Origin: Symbiodinium natans
Taxonomy: Eukaryota > Sar > Dinophyceae > Suessiales > Symbiodiniaceae
Direction: 5' to 3'
Length of the DNA: 62,000 nt
Assembly (NCBI GenBank): GCA_905221605.1
Contig: CAJNDS010002149.1
Span: 291,972-353,971, forward strand
The notes under the pieces were generated by a model that searched no databases, was not told where the DNA came from, and was given only the letters and a program-made list of their open reading frames with translations. This document shows positions 34,608-44,857 of the stretch, piece after piece (positions within the stretch are counted from its first letter, which is position 1; each line of letters starts with the position of its first letter). A program made the translations under genes and the position numbers.

Positions 34608-36365
34608 TCAGCGCGACACCTGCGAGTAGGCGAACACCGCCCATTGTAGAATGCGACGCTGTTCAGGTGGCAGCGCCGCCAGCCAGGTGCTGAGGATGAC
34701 CATGTCGGCGTTGCTCATCATCGTGGAGCCGGTGTTCGTGGAAAGTGGTGGAAGAGGTGGAAGCTCGAGTTCCGGCGTGCCTGGCGCTGGAGGTGAGCTT
34801 GTGATCGTGTCCGCCGGTGGAGGAGGAGGGTCAGCCCAGATGCCTTGTCCTCTCGACATCAACAAGTGATCGTAGTCAAATTGGGCTGGAGCGTCTCTAA
34901 CCCTCTTCTGTCCTCCTGTATTGGAGGGCACCGGGCTGGCCGTCGTTGCATGTAGTGGGCTCGATTCCATCACAAGGCGGCCGTTACTGTTCCCGTACAT
35001 TTTGTTCGGGTAGACTGTCTGGTTGACCTTCAGGTAGGACTTGCCGGTAGTCTTCAAGTCACACATGAGGGTCCACCTGGCGGAAATAGCCGTGCGCTCC
35101 CAGCTGCCCGTGCCCTTGTTCTTGGAAGACTGAGCCTCCTCTACCATCCTGCCGTTGGCATTGCCGTAGAAATTGCTTCTGAGGCACTCCTGAGGAGTGC
35201 GTTCAGCGTCTGTCATGGGAGGTTGGATCGTAAGCGTTGAGGTGACCGGGTTGCCGTCCTTGTCCCACAGGCTGACCTTGAGGACCAGCATGAGATTCTT
35301 AGCGCTTTGCAGCCAGGATCCCGATGGCCACATGGAGGTGGGGTGTGCCGGGGGTGTCTCCGCCTTTGCTTGGGTAACCCACCGTCGCATGTCATCAGCT
35401 TTTTCGCTGGAGATCACTCCAGTGGGGATGTCGTCTCCTATGGTGGCCACCTGACCTGTGGTGTAGTGGAGGAGGAGTGGGAGGATCTGCTTGCTGAGCG
35501 TCAGCGAGAGGCGGTAGAGGTCGCCGTTACCCGTGTGGTATTGCGACTTGTCCACCCTTGGCGGCCGGTGAAGGTCTCCCCCTCTGACTTGCGCCCCATA
35601 CCCTTCCTGTATTGAGTAGATGGCTTCTGCCGCATTGTCGCCCAAGTCAATGAGGACCCACTGTGGGCTGGTTTGGCTTGTTGTTTGTGACGACATGATG
35701 TTGCCCAGGTGGATGTCTGCATGGATGATGCCGTGCTGGTGGAGCACTGATAGGGCGCACTGCATGTCCTCAGCAATGGTGTCGAAGAGCTCTTTCATGT
35801 GCCTCTGGTCCATTTTGTCGTACCATTGCTGCTCCTCCGCCTGGAGTGGGTTTGACGGGTATGCTGGAGTGCCGTCCTCATTCCATGCTGAGAAGGGGAT
35901 TCGGGCAGGAGGACAGTGTCCTAGCGCCTCATCCTTGTCCTCCCCAGCAGTGCTGGGGATTGTCTGCAGAGTGGTGGTCAACCCTTCTCGGGCTTTTTTC
36001 CGGTAGAGGTGCTGCTTGATGCCTTCCTCGACTGTGCACAGTGTGAGCATGACCGCAGCGCCGACCTCGGTGTGCAGGACGGTCTGAAAGAGGGGGATCG
36101 TCGGGAGTCGCCGTAGGCGGTGAATTTCTTTTTGCATCTCGGCCTCCCGAGTCTGTTTTGCACGCTTGACGACCAGTTGATGTCCCTCCGGGGTCGGGTA
36201 GGCCAGCGTGGTCACGTACGCACTGCTGCCATGGCCAATTTGCTGGCCCATAGGTTCCATAAGTGCCCTGGCGATAGAGCTCTTGTGTCGGGCAGTGATC
36301 CTGCCCAGCATCTCCTCATGCAGCTGGAATTGCTTGCTGCGTTGAGCAGCTCCCGCCATGGCCAT
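34608..36365 (-). CDS. Protein kinase, block 2 ORF E
   Basis: The frame is open to an ATG at 36527, but the protein-like part begins at MAMAGAAQRS (36365, residue 55). Using the longer numbering: glycine-loop-like GHGSSAYV at 98-105, VVKRA with the likely ATP-binding Lys at 121, an alpha-C glutamate in EMQKEIHRL around 130-138, catalytic loop HADIHLGN at 269-276 and DLG (for DFG) at 294-296. HADIHxxN loops are found in atypical, viral and aminoglycoside-type kinases as well as Ser/Thr kinases, so the substrate is open. All key residues are present, so activity is plausible. The C-terminal third has two YGNxNGR repeats and a Pro-rich tail. It is intronless and in line with the other block 2 ORFs. 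Confidence 0.75.
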   Translation of the reverse strand: MAMAGAAQRSKQFQLHEEMLGRITARHKSSIARALMEPMGQQIGHGSSAYVTTLAYPTPEGHQLVVKRAKQTREAEMQKEIHRLRRLPTIPLFQTVLHTEVGAAVMLTLCTVEEGIKQHLYRKKAREGLTTTLQTIPSTAGEDKDEALGHCPPARIPFSAWNEDGTPAYPSNPLQAEEQQWYDKMDQRHMKELFDTIAEDMQCALSVLHQHGIIHADIHLGNIMSSQTTSQTSPQWVLIDLGDNAAEAIYSIQEGYGAQVRGGDLHRPPRVDKSQYHTGNGDLYRLSLTLSKQILPLLLHYTTGQVATIGDDIPTGVISSEKADDMRRWVTQAKAETPPAHPTSMWPSGSWLQSAKNLMLVLKVSLWDKDGNPVTSTLTIQPPMTDAERTPQECLRSNFYGNANGRMVEEAQSSKNKGTGSWERTAISARWTLMCDLKTTGKSYLKVNQTVYPNKMYGNSNGRLVMESSPLHATTASPVPSNTGGQKRVRDAPAQFDYDHLLMSRGQGIWADPPPPPADTITSSPPAPGTPELELPPLPPLSTNTGSTMMSNADMVILSTWLAALPPEQRRILQWAVFAYSQVSR

Positions 36366-36686
36366 TGCTGGCTGCAAAAGAGTTGAAGGGAAGTGTTCCT
36401 GCCGCTGTGCCCGGACTTTTGAACATGATCTGCCACAGTAAGCGCGGGAGAGAAGAAGGAGGGGAGAAGAAAGAGAAAGAGAGGCTGGAGGCAAGATGAA
36501 TAGCATCGAATGTCTCACTAAGATCATGGGTCAGTGTTCTCTCGCTCCCTTTTTTGACTCGTCTTCTTCGAAATGTGCCAGGCTTCGAAATCAGTTGCCT
36601 CGGCTTTGCTGCGTGGGCTAAATTAAAGAGGAACACTCCGGTGCCCCACACAGTGTGTGTAAGCGAGCTCGGCAGTGCCGCGACTC

Positions 36687-36983
36687 TCACTTGTAGCTTA
36701 TTTCGGTCGCCAGTGCGTTGTCGGCTGCTTCTTGGACCGCGCTTTCGGAGGAGAAGGCGGCTTCCGTGTCGGGCGTGTCAACTGGGGGGCCAGTGGCGTC
36801 CGATGTCGACTTGGTCTTTGTGGAGCTGGATTGCTTGTCGTCAACGCCTTCCAGGCTGGAAGTGGCTTGCTTAGCAGCTTGCTCAGCTTCGCGTTTGTGA
36901 GCTGCAACGTTCTGATGAAAGAGGCGCAAGTAGTACTCGTACTGTTCTGGAGGGAATTGGTTGTCGTCCACAATGAAGGGCAT
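36687..36983 (-). CDS. Block 2 ORF D, small acidic protein
   Basis: 98 codons, ATG start (MPFIVDDNQFPPEQYEYYLR). An amphipathic helix with aromatic residues is followed by a Lys/Glu/Ala-rich disordered tail. Unrecognised. Both neighbours lie on the same strand with ~320-520 bp gaps. Confidence 0.45.
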   Translation of the reverse strand: MPFIVDDNQFPPEQYEYYLRLFHQNVAAHKREAEQAAKQATSSLEGVDDKQSSSTKTKSTSDATGPPVDTPDTEAAFSSESAVQEAADNALATEISYK

Positions 36984-37506
36984 GACACGTTGTAGCTTAG
37001 GCAGGGTATACTGGGCTGGGCCAAGCAGCAGTTTGAGCCTTATGCTCGGGCGGCTAGAGTCTATTCAAGGAAGCGGAGAGGAGCAGGAAGAACCGGAAAG
37101 AAGAAGGAGAAGAGGAGAAAGGACGGGGAGAGAAGTGATTGCATTCACACTGCCATTTCTGGTGACGAACACAAGGAATGGGGCGTGGCCCTTAGCTGCG
37201 ATAACCATTCTGCACATGAAGCAGGGTCTGTATTGCCAGCATCCCCAAATAATAACACCCAGAATGCACACTCAGAGAGATTTTGTAATGTCCGCGCTAT
37301 TGCAGTAGGTCTGTTGAAGGAATTAAAAGTGGAAAGAAGGGCTGTAAAAATGGCTGCCAGTCACTGGCAGTGCCAGAAGCGTTGGCCTTGTCGGAGCCTT
37401 AGCTGAGCTATTAGCAGAGCAATAAGCAGCGCGCTGAGACAGTGTCCCATAGTGGCTCTGACAGTGTCAGACTAAGAGGGTGCTGGATCTTCCGTGTTTA
37501 GGTGGC

Positions 37507-38151
37507 TTATCCTTGCTCAGGCGTGATCGGCAAGCCTCTGGCCTTCCGCGAGAGAGTCCCGGGCGGTCGCCTGCCGAGGAGTTCGCCACCTTGAAGCTGC
37601 ATGGCGCTCACGTAGATGTTGGCATGCTTCTGCAGCGTGCCCATGAGGTGGGGCTGAAATTCTATCAGAACATCTGTTCGTCTTGCTGTCAGCCTAGCTG
37701 AGCAGTGCACCAGCTCTTGTTCGAGAATGGGGTTCGGTGGTGCCTTCTTGGTCAGGTCAGAGATGACGTCCATAAATGTAGACCAGGCATTCTGGTTGAC
37801 ACCGTTTGGCATCTGTGACTCCTGCAGTTCTGACAGTAGTTGGCGGGCCACTGCCACAGAAATTGGCCCCTTGGGATGTGGCCTGCCTCGGGTATGCTCT
37901 CGCCTCCACTGCGCTGTTGCTTCGAGTAGCTTAGACGCTAGTGGCGCTGAGGCTGTCATCTTGATCACCAGCGTGCTTTGGTGCATCAGTCTGCTTATCT
38001 GATCCTCATGAATCAGGAAGCCTCGGGTGAGATCCGTCGGTGAGAGTGGATGGATTTCTCCTCCTTCATCTGTGCGAGGTAGCTGTTCCGCCCCGGATGT
38101 CCGTGCTCGCTTCTCAGTTTGTCGCTCATCCCGACGGTCTTGACCAAGCAT
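37507..38151 (-). CDS. Block 2 ORF C, unknown helical protein
   Basis: 214 codons, ATG start (MLGQDRRDERQTEKRAR). A basic N-terminus is followed by an even, helical composition (HQSTLVIKMTASAPLASKLL; QLLSELQESQMPNGVNQNAW; STFMDVISDLTKKAP). No family recognised. It starts about 200 bp after the stop of the RT-USP protein, separated by the three covarying hairpins at 38261-38329. Confidence 0.5.
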   Translation of the reverse strand: MLGQDRRDERQTEKRARTSGAEQLPRTDEGGEIHPLSPTDLTRGFLIHEDQISRLMHQSTLVIKMTASAPLASKLLEATAQWRREHTRGRPHPKGPISVAVARQLLSELQESQMPNGVNQNAWSTFMDVISDLTKKAPPNPILEQELVHCSARLTARRTDVLIEFQPHLMGTLQKHANIYVSAMQLQGGELLGRRPPGTLSRKARGLPITPEQG

Positions 38152-38260
38152 GCTGACGCTCTCTGGGCTCTCTGTGTTCTAGCTACGTCGGTTGTTCTAG
38201 TTGTTTGAGAGGCTCTGGCTGCAGTGCAAAGCCGAAGCTGCTGCAACACTCCAGTGGTTG

Positions 38261-38329
38261 AGAGCGCTTACGGCTCTAGCAAAGAGTGCTTACGACTCTA
38301 AAAGAGAGGTGGGGAGTTCTTACGACTCC
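38261..38329 (-). promoter_or_regulatory. Three hairpins with constant loop and changing stem
   Basis: Plus-strand 17-mers at 38261-38277, 38283-38299 and 38313-38329. Stems are AGAGC/GCTCT, AGAGT/ACTCT and GGAGT/ACTCC; the loop is GCTTACG twice and TCTTACG once. Stem bases change in pairs while the loop holds. They lie between the RT-USP ORF and ORF C, so a role in transcript processing or translation of the next ORF is possible. Confidence 0.7.
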
Positions 38330-38355
38330 TCACTTCTGTTGGTGCTATTCGGCCA

Positions 38356-41300
38356 CTAAAGCGTTACTATTGCAGGCACTTCCGCTCGAAAGGTGAGAAA
38401 GAAGAGATAGGAACCGTGTCTGACTTGCCGTTGGTCTGATTCCGTAGCTCGCTGAGAGCTGCGCTGGTCATCGGTCGACTGCCAGGGTGAGGTAGGCGAT
38501 GACCTCCATATAGTGCGGTAGTGGCCGCTGTGTGGGGAGGGTCCTATGTGGAAAATACAAGATTGAACAAAAGCATGCTCTCTGCTGATGACTCCGCCCT
38601 GTAACACTGGGATAATGAGATCGCCGTTAATAGCCGTGACTGGGTGGTGGTTCTTACCTGCCCCTGTGAATCGGGCTACTGCAAGGATGGCATGCGTCTG
38701 CTGCCCCATCAGTGCGGAGTCAGGAGGGGCTACTGACCAGGCATCTATCAAGGATTGCAGCGTGCTGCTAGTTGAATGTTGTAGCAGCATGACAATGGGG
38801 CCTCCCTCATCAGCCAGCCTTCCCGTTGCTGGGTCTACTGTTGCCCATCTGCGTGTGAGAGGGATGTCTGAGGCTGCTGTGAGTAAGCACTGTAGGAACT
38901 CCGCCGAGTCCTGTTGTGTGCCGTCGAAGCGCCATCTTGGCAGCAAATTCCTGAGCTGGAATGAGTTTACTACATTGAGGGCGGTGGGACCTACTGTACC
39001 TTCCGGGCCTTTCAGCAGGGTGTGAAGAGCTTGAAGGGAGCGCAGGTTCGGATCAATAATTGAGGTCGACAGCAGCGATAAAATTGTGGCATTAATATAG
39101 CAGTAGTTAGAGGTATTCTTCAGCTGGAGCCGTGCAAGGGCTGAGAGAGCGGCAGGAGGGGAGGAGGGAGAGAGAGAGGAAGATGAGGTCATTGAATGGG
39201 CATGAGAGAAAGAAGGGCCGCTCACTGGTTGTGACGATTCAGGTCGGTTAGATGAGAAGGAGAGAGGGGTTTGGAGCTGCCCTGTTGGCTTCTTAGGTGT
39301 GGACGGGGTTGTGCTCTGCTGCTGGTGTTGTTTCTGCTCCGATTTAGGGCGTGAAGCTGCATTGGTGAAGAAGGCTTGGATCGGTCCTGTCGTTGTTCTG
39401 TGTTGATGGAGGAAAGAATCGCCCAGGATGATCTGAAAAAGCACGCCGCATTGTTCTGGGTGTTTGCGCCTGTCAGTGACTGGCTTCCTGCAGTATGGGC
39501 AGGAACTGCCCTTAAATATTTCGGCCCCGAGTTTCCGGCATTTCTCAGCCGTGTCAGTGTGCAGGGCGTCCCAAGCCTTTCGGTGCTCCTGGTGAATGTG
39601 GGACTTCACCTTGGTATGATCAGGAGTCCAGAAACCGCAGATCACGCAGTGTTGCACGAAGTGCCTGGAGTCATGTTGCCTTGCGAGCTGAGTGACCGTA
39701 TGTGTGTCTTTCGTGCTCTCTAGGTATGCCTTAGACCAGGCATGCATCACCTCTGTTGCGCCTTGTTGGGTGTGGAGCTCAAAGGTTCGGGCGTCCAGTG
39801 CTCGCAGGGCGTCTGGATTGGGGCAGGCTCCTGACAGTAGATGGTCTTTTAGGCCTTTCCACAGTGCAAATTCTTTGGAGCACGCTGCACAGGTTGGGAG
39901 GCCGTTTTTGGAGTGTTCTGGTAGGAATGATTTGGGTACATATCTGTCTAACTGCTCTCGATGCTTTTTGACCTCGTGAATCTTTAGGCCTTGCTCTGAG
40001 TTAGAGCTAAAGGAGCATAACCGGCGTTTGTGAGTCGGTTCCTCTGCCGTTGCATGCGACGCAGTCAGCAGTGCATCATATTCATGCAGCACCATTTCAG
40101 CGTACTGAAGTGCCTGGGCTGTTAATGACACGTCTGAATCCGGGGACGACGTGTCATCGTGAGTCAGGGACTCAGTCGCTTCCTTCCGCAGTGCAGACTG
40201 GGATTGCCCTGCCTGCCAGATCCGTCCTTGTAGGGATGTGACTCGGTTCGCTTGCCTGTCTCGCAGACTCTGCACGGGGTCTTTAAGCGAGAACTCCTCG
40301 TATAGGCGCTCTGTTGATGTTCCTGTGAGATGGACCGGTCTGTTCAGGACTGCCCTTATTTTTCTGGCAAACCATCCTCGCAGCTGTTTAGCAGTGTCTG
40401 CTGTAAGGCCTATGTCTACGAGACCTGCTGAGACAGTGGCCCAGACTGTGGAAAACCAAATCTTGAGTCTGCTCTTTGGCCCCGAGTGTCTCCTGTTGTG
40501 AACATATCTGCGAACTTGTTGAAGTTTGGCGTTGCCTTCTTGCAGGCGATGTGTGAGGCTTAGTTTTTCCTGATTGCCGTAGGAGACGTACGCACCCAGG
40601 TACTTAAAAGAGGTAGATTGTGGGAATGACTCCTGGGCTTTCGTGCTACCTATTCTCCATAGTCGATGCTTGTTGCCTTGTGCATCCTTGTGGACTCGGC
40701 TGAAGAGTTTGTGTGCTCTGGAGGAGGCAGTACCTACGAGTTTTACCATCAAGTGGCACTTCTCTGGGTTCACCTTAAAGCCGTACTTACGAACAATGCG
40801 GAGCAACTCTGCTATCATGTGGTGAGCCTTTAGCAGGTCTTCCCAATTGCTGATGTTGTGATGGATCGTCATGTCATCTGCATAGCCTGTGAGAGATTGC
40901 TGCATCCTTTCTTTGCCCACAACTGTCGATAGTTCCTTAAAGAGCTTGCCTGTGAGCATCGAGAAGAGAGTGGGGGCGAGCTTGCATCCTTGTTTTATGC
41001 CTGTAGTCGATTCTACTTCACATGTCCGTTGCTGTGATCTGACTTTGTAGCGGCTGTCTGTGTGCAAAGACGCCACTAAGTTCTGCACCGCGATTGGGAC
41101 GTTGGCCTCCTGCAGGGTGTCCATGAGGTCCTGTCGTCGCACCACGTCGAATGCTTGAGAGAGGTCCAGTGCAAAGCAAATGCCTCCTACTAGCTCTGGC
41201 TTGGCATGGCCTGCATGCTGGCTGTGTCTGCTGAGTCTGGCTTGTGCGCAGGCCTGCCTGACTTCGCGCGTGTGTTGCGAGACTCTGGACAGGGCATCCG

Positions 41301-41630
41301 ACAGCCCTCTCCTGGGCTGATAAGCAAACTGAGGCACTGGCTTGAGGTAGCTGGACGTATAGGGAGCTAGCAGGTCCCTGCGTGCTCCTGCCAATCCTTT
41401 GCCATCTGGTCGTATAATGCCCAGTGGGCGAAGATTAGTGGGCTTGTTTGGTGGCTTATTCGGCTTGGGAATGAAGCAAAGGTCAGTATCCTTCAGCGGT
41501 GCTGAAAGTGTCACTGATGAATCCACTGAGCAGTGCTCAGCTTTGAGGCTCTGTGCCTGGCAGTATTGCTGGAGCACGTCTCCTCGACAGCACGCTGCTG
41601 CCGAAGCTGACCTTCGGGTACTGCTTTGTG
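38356..41630 (-). CDS. LINE reverse transcriptase fused to zinc fingers and a USP domain
   Basis: Open from a GTG at 41577 (1073 codons); it really continues from the endonuclease ORF through a frameshift near 41625. RT: LCFIPKPNKP at 33-42, motif A CFALDLSQAFDVV at 134-146, motif B GIKQGCKLAPTLFS at 193-206, motif C TGYADDMTIHH at 230-240, and FKVNPEKC. Cys/His fingers follow: CAACSKEF at 563-570, CVICGFW with HIHQEH at 644-665, CPYCRKP with HPEQC at 693-710. After a Ser/Pro linker, 816-1064 is a ubiquitin-specific protease (C19) domain: Cys box NTSNYCYINA with Cys826, QQDSAEFL at 888-895, His box PSPHSGHYR with His1019, and Asp1036/1037. The triad looks complete. The fusion is uninterrupted, so it is not an assembly of fragments. 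Confidence 0.85.
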
Positions 41631-43406
41631 TGGCCTTATGGAGCCTATGTGCTTGGCCAATGCTGGAGCCTGCAGCTGTGGCAGTGTATTCACCAGCACA
41701 TCTAACCTGTCATGCCTCTGGAACACCGCCTTAGCATGATCTTTCATTAGCAGGAGTTCCTCCTCGGCTGCCATTAAGTATCCGTCCTGGTTCACCAGCT
41801 GTGTTTTCGGCTGCGGTTGCCAGGGTCGGAGAGCTTTCAGGGTTTTGTGGCTCAAGTAAGAGTCTCCCGTATTGGCTGAGTGATCCACCTCCTTTGTGAA
41901 GTCGGCTACTCTTTGCTTCTTTGCCAATGATACTGCCTGCATATGCCAAGTCGCCAGGTCTTTGACCAACACCTCGTGGTCTGCCTGCGTCAGGGAGTGA
42001 CTTCTTGGGTCTTCATCCAGCGCAGTCAGACGTGACCACATTCTTTGAGTCGCTCTATGCATGGCATTCAGCGGAGGAGCTGAAGGTTTTGGAGCTCGCG
42101 GGAAGTATCTCTCTGAAGCCTGTATGAGGATTTCATTGGCTGAATTCATGTCTGGAGAGGCCAGCTGCTGGAGCTGGGCAGCGACCCACTCTTTCATTTC
42201 TTGTGCCTTGGGGTGGTGGTAGCGTACTGCGCGTTCAAGTGCATGTTTGTCGTATGGCGGGGGAGGGGGGGGGGGAGGGGGGAGCTGCCAGTGCCTCATG
42301 GGGCGTATTTGTGCCGCCACGGGGAGGTGGCCTCCCTTTTTCCATTTTCCTAGCTGGAAGTGGGCTAGTGGCGTGCTCTTTTTTGCTTCACTTCGAGAGA
42401 TTGTTTTAGGGACTAGTATGTAGTCTAGTTGCGATTGCGTGGTTGCCGTCTGGAAGGTAAATCCTTTCCCTGAAGACCAGGTGTTCAACGCTACCAACCC
42501 ATGTCCTTGAACTAACCGCTGGAAGAAGTCGTCCTCTGCCTTGCGATGTGGAGGAGGTCCTGGAGTGCACGGACCAACCACTCCGGGACTCGGCGTGAGG
42601 GTCGAGTTGAAGTCTCCCAACACTATCAATGTGTCTCTCTGCGGTACCCCTCGAATGGCTCGGGACAGAGCAGCAAGGTTGGTAGATCTATCTGCTCTGT
42701 TTTGCTGTGCAGTTTTTGAGGTGGACCATACATGTTGGTAGACCGACACCACATGCACTTGAGCTCCCTTCCACTGGAATACTGTTTCGAGGACTCGTCC
42801 CTTTTTGTGCTCGCTCCACCTGACAGTGTCTTTTGGAATGTGTGGAGCAGTAAGGATCATCACTCCATCGGCACGCTTGTCATCATGCAGTGCATGAGCT
42901 GGAACCTCTGGCAGTGCCGGTTCCGTTCCTTCTGCCGTTGAGTTTTGCTTGTTCTTAGTTCTAGTAGCCTTCACCTGTCCTTTGTTGGCGGAGCTGACGC
43001 AGTGCCAGCCCTCCACGTCGAATTCTGTGGTTTCCTGCCAGTGTGTCTCCTGCAGGGCTATTACATCATATTTGTCCGCTGCTGTTCGAAGCCACGTGCG
43101 AAGCTCGGCCCACTGCTGCTGTCCTAGGTGACCGGCATTCCAAGTGAGTACGCGGAGTGGCTTAGCCAGTGCTCCACCTCTGGATCTTGGCGCGGTGCGC
43201 TTAGGTGCAGGCGTCTGCTGCTTTGAGCCCCCGTCGGCAAGTTGGGTGGGGGGATGCAATCTGCTCTTGTCTACATATTCCGGTGTCAAGATACCTCGCC
43301 TGTAAGGAATGCTTTGTTGAGTGCGTGAAACTAACGTGCAAGCTCTCCTGAATGCAACTTTACGAATGCTCCGAAAATTGTTGGGGTGCTCTGAAGGTAC
43401 CGCCAT
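41511..43406 (-). CDS. APE-type endonuclease of the block 2 LINE
   Basis: 631 codons, ATG start (MAVPSEHPNN). Endonuclease/exonuclease/phosphatase fold from about residue 80: RVLTWNAGHLG, VIALQETHW (catalytic Glu), HVVSVYQHVW (Tyr), VLGDFNSTL (Asp-Asn), SQLDYILVP and GGHLPVAA (final His). All signature residues are present. This enzyme nicks the target DNA for target-primed reverse transcription. The last ~40 codons after HIGSIRPHKA are out of frame; the neighbouring frame (TQSS...CRGDVLQQ) leads into the RT protein, so EN and RT were one ORF2. A run of nine prolines (about residue 375) is coded by a G-rich run. Confidence 0.85.
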   Translation of the reverse strand: MAVPSEHPNNFRSIRKVAFRRACTLVSRTQQSIPYRRGILTPEYVDKSRLHPPTQLADGGSKQQTPAPKRTAPRSRGGALAKPLRVLTWNAGHLGQQQWAELRTWLRTAADKYDVIALQETHWQETTEFDVEGWHCVSSANKGQVKATRTKNKQNSTAEGTEPALPEVPAHALHDDKRADGVMILTAPHIPKDTVRWSEHKKGRVLETVFQWKGAQVHVVSVYQHVWSTSKTAQQNRADRSTNLAALSRAIRGVPQRDTLIVLGDFNSTLTPSPGVVGPCTPGPPPHRKAEDDFFQRLVQGHGLVALNTWSSGKGFTFQTATTQSQLDYILVPKTISRSEAKKSTPLAHFQLGKWKKGGHLPVAAQIRPMRHWQLPPPPPPPPPYDKHALERAVRYHHPKAQEMKEWVAAQLQQLASPDMNSANEILIQASERYFPRAPKPSAPPLNAMHRATQRMWSRLTALDEDPRSHSLTQADHEVLVKDLATWHMQAVSLAKKQRVADFTKEVDHSANTGDSYLSHKTLKALRPWQPQPKTQLVNQDGYLMAAEEELLLMKDHAKAVFQRHDRLDVLVNTLPQLQAPALAKHIGSIRPHKAVPEGQLRQQRAVEETCSSNTARHRASKLSTAQWIHQ

Positions 43407-43712
43407 CCGCTAGTTTTTCCCCACGCCGAGCGATACTGAGATAGCTTATCGTGAGTACTCCTTCCACCTCGCGGAGCAGTGGAAAGACCTCTCGCCTACC
43501 TCCTGAATGGCTGACTACGATGTCTGAGTTCAGGAGGCCCGGGAATTGGGACCCGGCAGATCAGACAGCTCAGAGCTCCCGACGATCCATGGCTCTCTGT
43601 AAGGCACAAGCAGTTACGTTGCCCTGGGGACCAGTTGGGCCTCTAGGACAGAGGTTGCGCCCAAAGCCCGGTTGACCTTGAAGCAAGTGCCCGGCCGTCT
43701 GATCCGTGGCGG

Positions 43713-43748
43713 CTACTACTACTACTACTACTACTACTACTGCTACTC

Positions 43749-43798
<50 letters not shown>

Positions 43799-43859
43799 GC
43801 TACTGCTACTGCTACTGCTACTGCTACTACTACTGCTACTACTACTACTACTACTACTG

Positions 43860-43915
<56 letters not shown>

Positions 43916-43926
43916 GCGACTACGAC
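43713..43926. repeat. (TAC)n microsatellite 4
   Basis: About 210 bp with TGC and TCC interruptions. It lies about 300 bp beyond the start codon of the block 2 endonuclease, at the 5' edge of that block. Long poly-Val, poly-Ser and poly-Tyr frames through it are artefacts. Confidence 0.96.
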
Positions 43927-44857
43927 TTCTGCGACTACGGTACTGCTGACATCCTTGCTGCACAGGACCTTGGACAGGTCGCCTTGCTTCACTCAAGGAT
44001 GATGTCACTGTCAGGCACCGGTGCTTCTCTTGCTCGACGGTTTCTCAGGTACTCTTGCCACGCATCTACTTGTCCTGCAGCGACTCCCATCTCCACCCCC
44101 CCAGCATTCCGAGCATCACCCCTTTCTAACAACCCCGGCGAGGACTCTAGTGGGTGCTGCATACTGGCCAAGGCGGAGATAGCGAGCCAAGCTCCGCTAC
44201 CATGTAAAACTTCTTAACCTAAAGACACAACTTAAAGACTTTTCCCTGTCCCGCCTTCTGGTTGTGGAGGGCGACATGGAGTCGCTAATTAGTTTGCATG
44301 GTTGTCCAGTGCACATGCCCTCATGACCATGCTCACTCTGGCGCATTGCAACATGAAAGCATAAGAATGGCTGAATCACCTGAAAACATGAAACTGCCTT
44401 GCGAGAAAAACTTTTTCACTAATCTTGCTGGCTCAGGGGCCCAGCTGTTTGCAGGTACAGGGTCAAGCGTCCTTGACCCCTTCCCACCTCTGGCAATAGC
44501 TTCGTTGAGTGCAGTATGCCAAAGGTGCTGCACGCCCCTGCATGAAATCAGAAAGATATCAAAACGGAGAACCGAGAAAGACGAAAACCTTCATGGATCC
44601 GACGTGAAGTGCAACAAATCGCATGTACAGCAGAATAACACAAACAGGCCCCAGAGGGGCCATCAAGCAGCATAAGCAATCATTTTGCGCCGCCAAGACA
44701 TGATTAGCAGTGCAGTGAACGGAATCTTGCCTAGCTTCAAGCCAAGCAAGAAACAACAGAATCCAACCTTCATGGGTCAGAACGACACGCACAAGATCTG
44801 GGTAGAACACGAGAGAAGGCGACTGAATTGGAAAAGCAGAAGAGCGAAGATTCAAAC
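43927..44857. other. No supported gene
   Basis: Short frames only. Composition shifts here from the GC-rich block 2 toward a more balanced sequence that continues to 48.9 kb. Confidence 0.5.
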
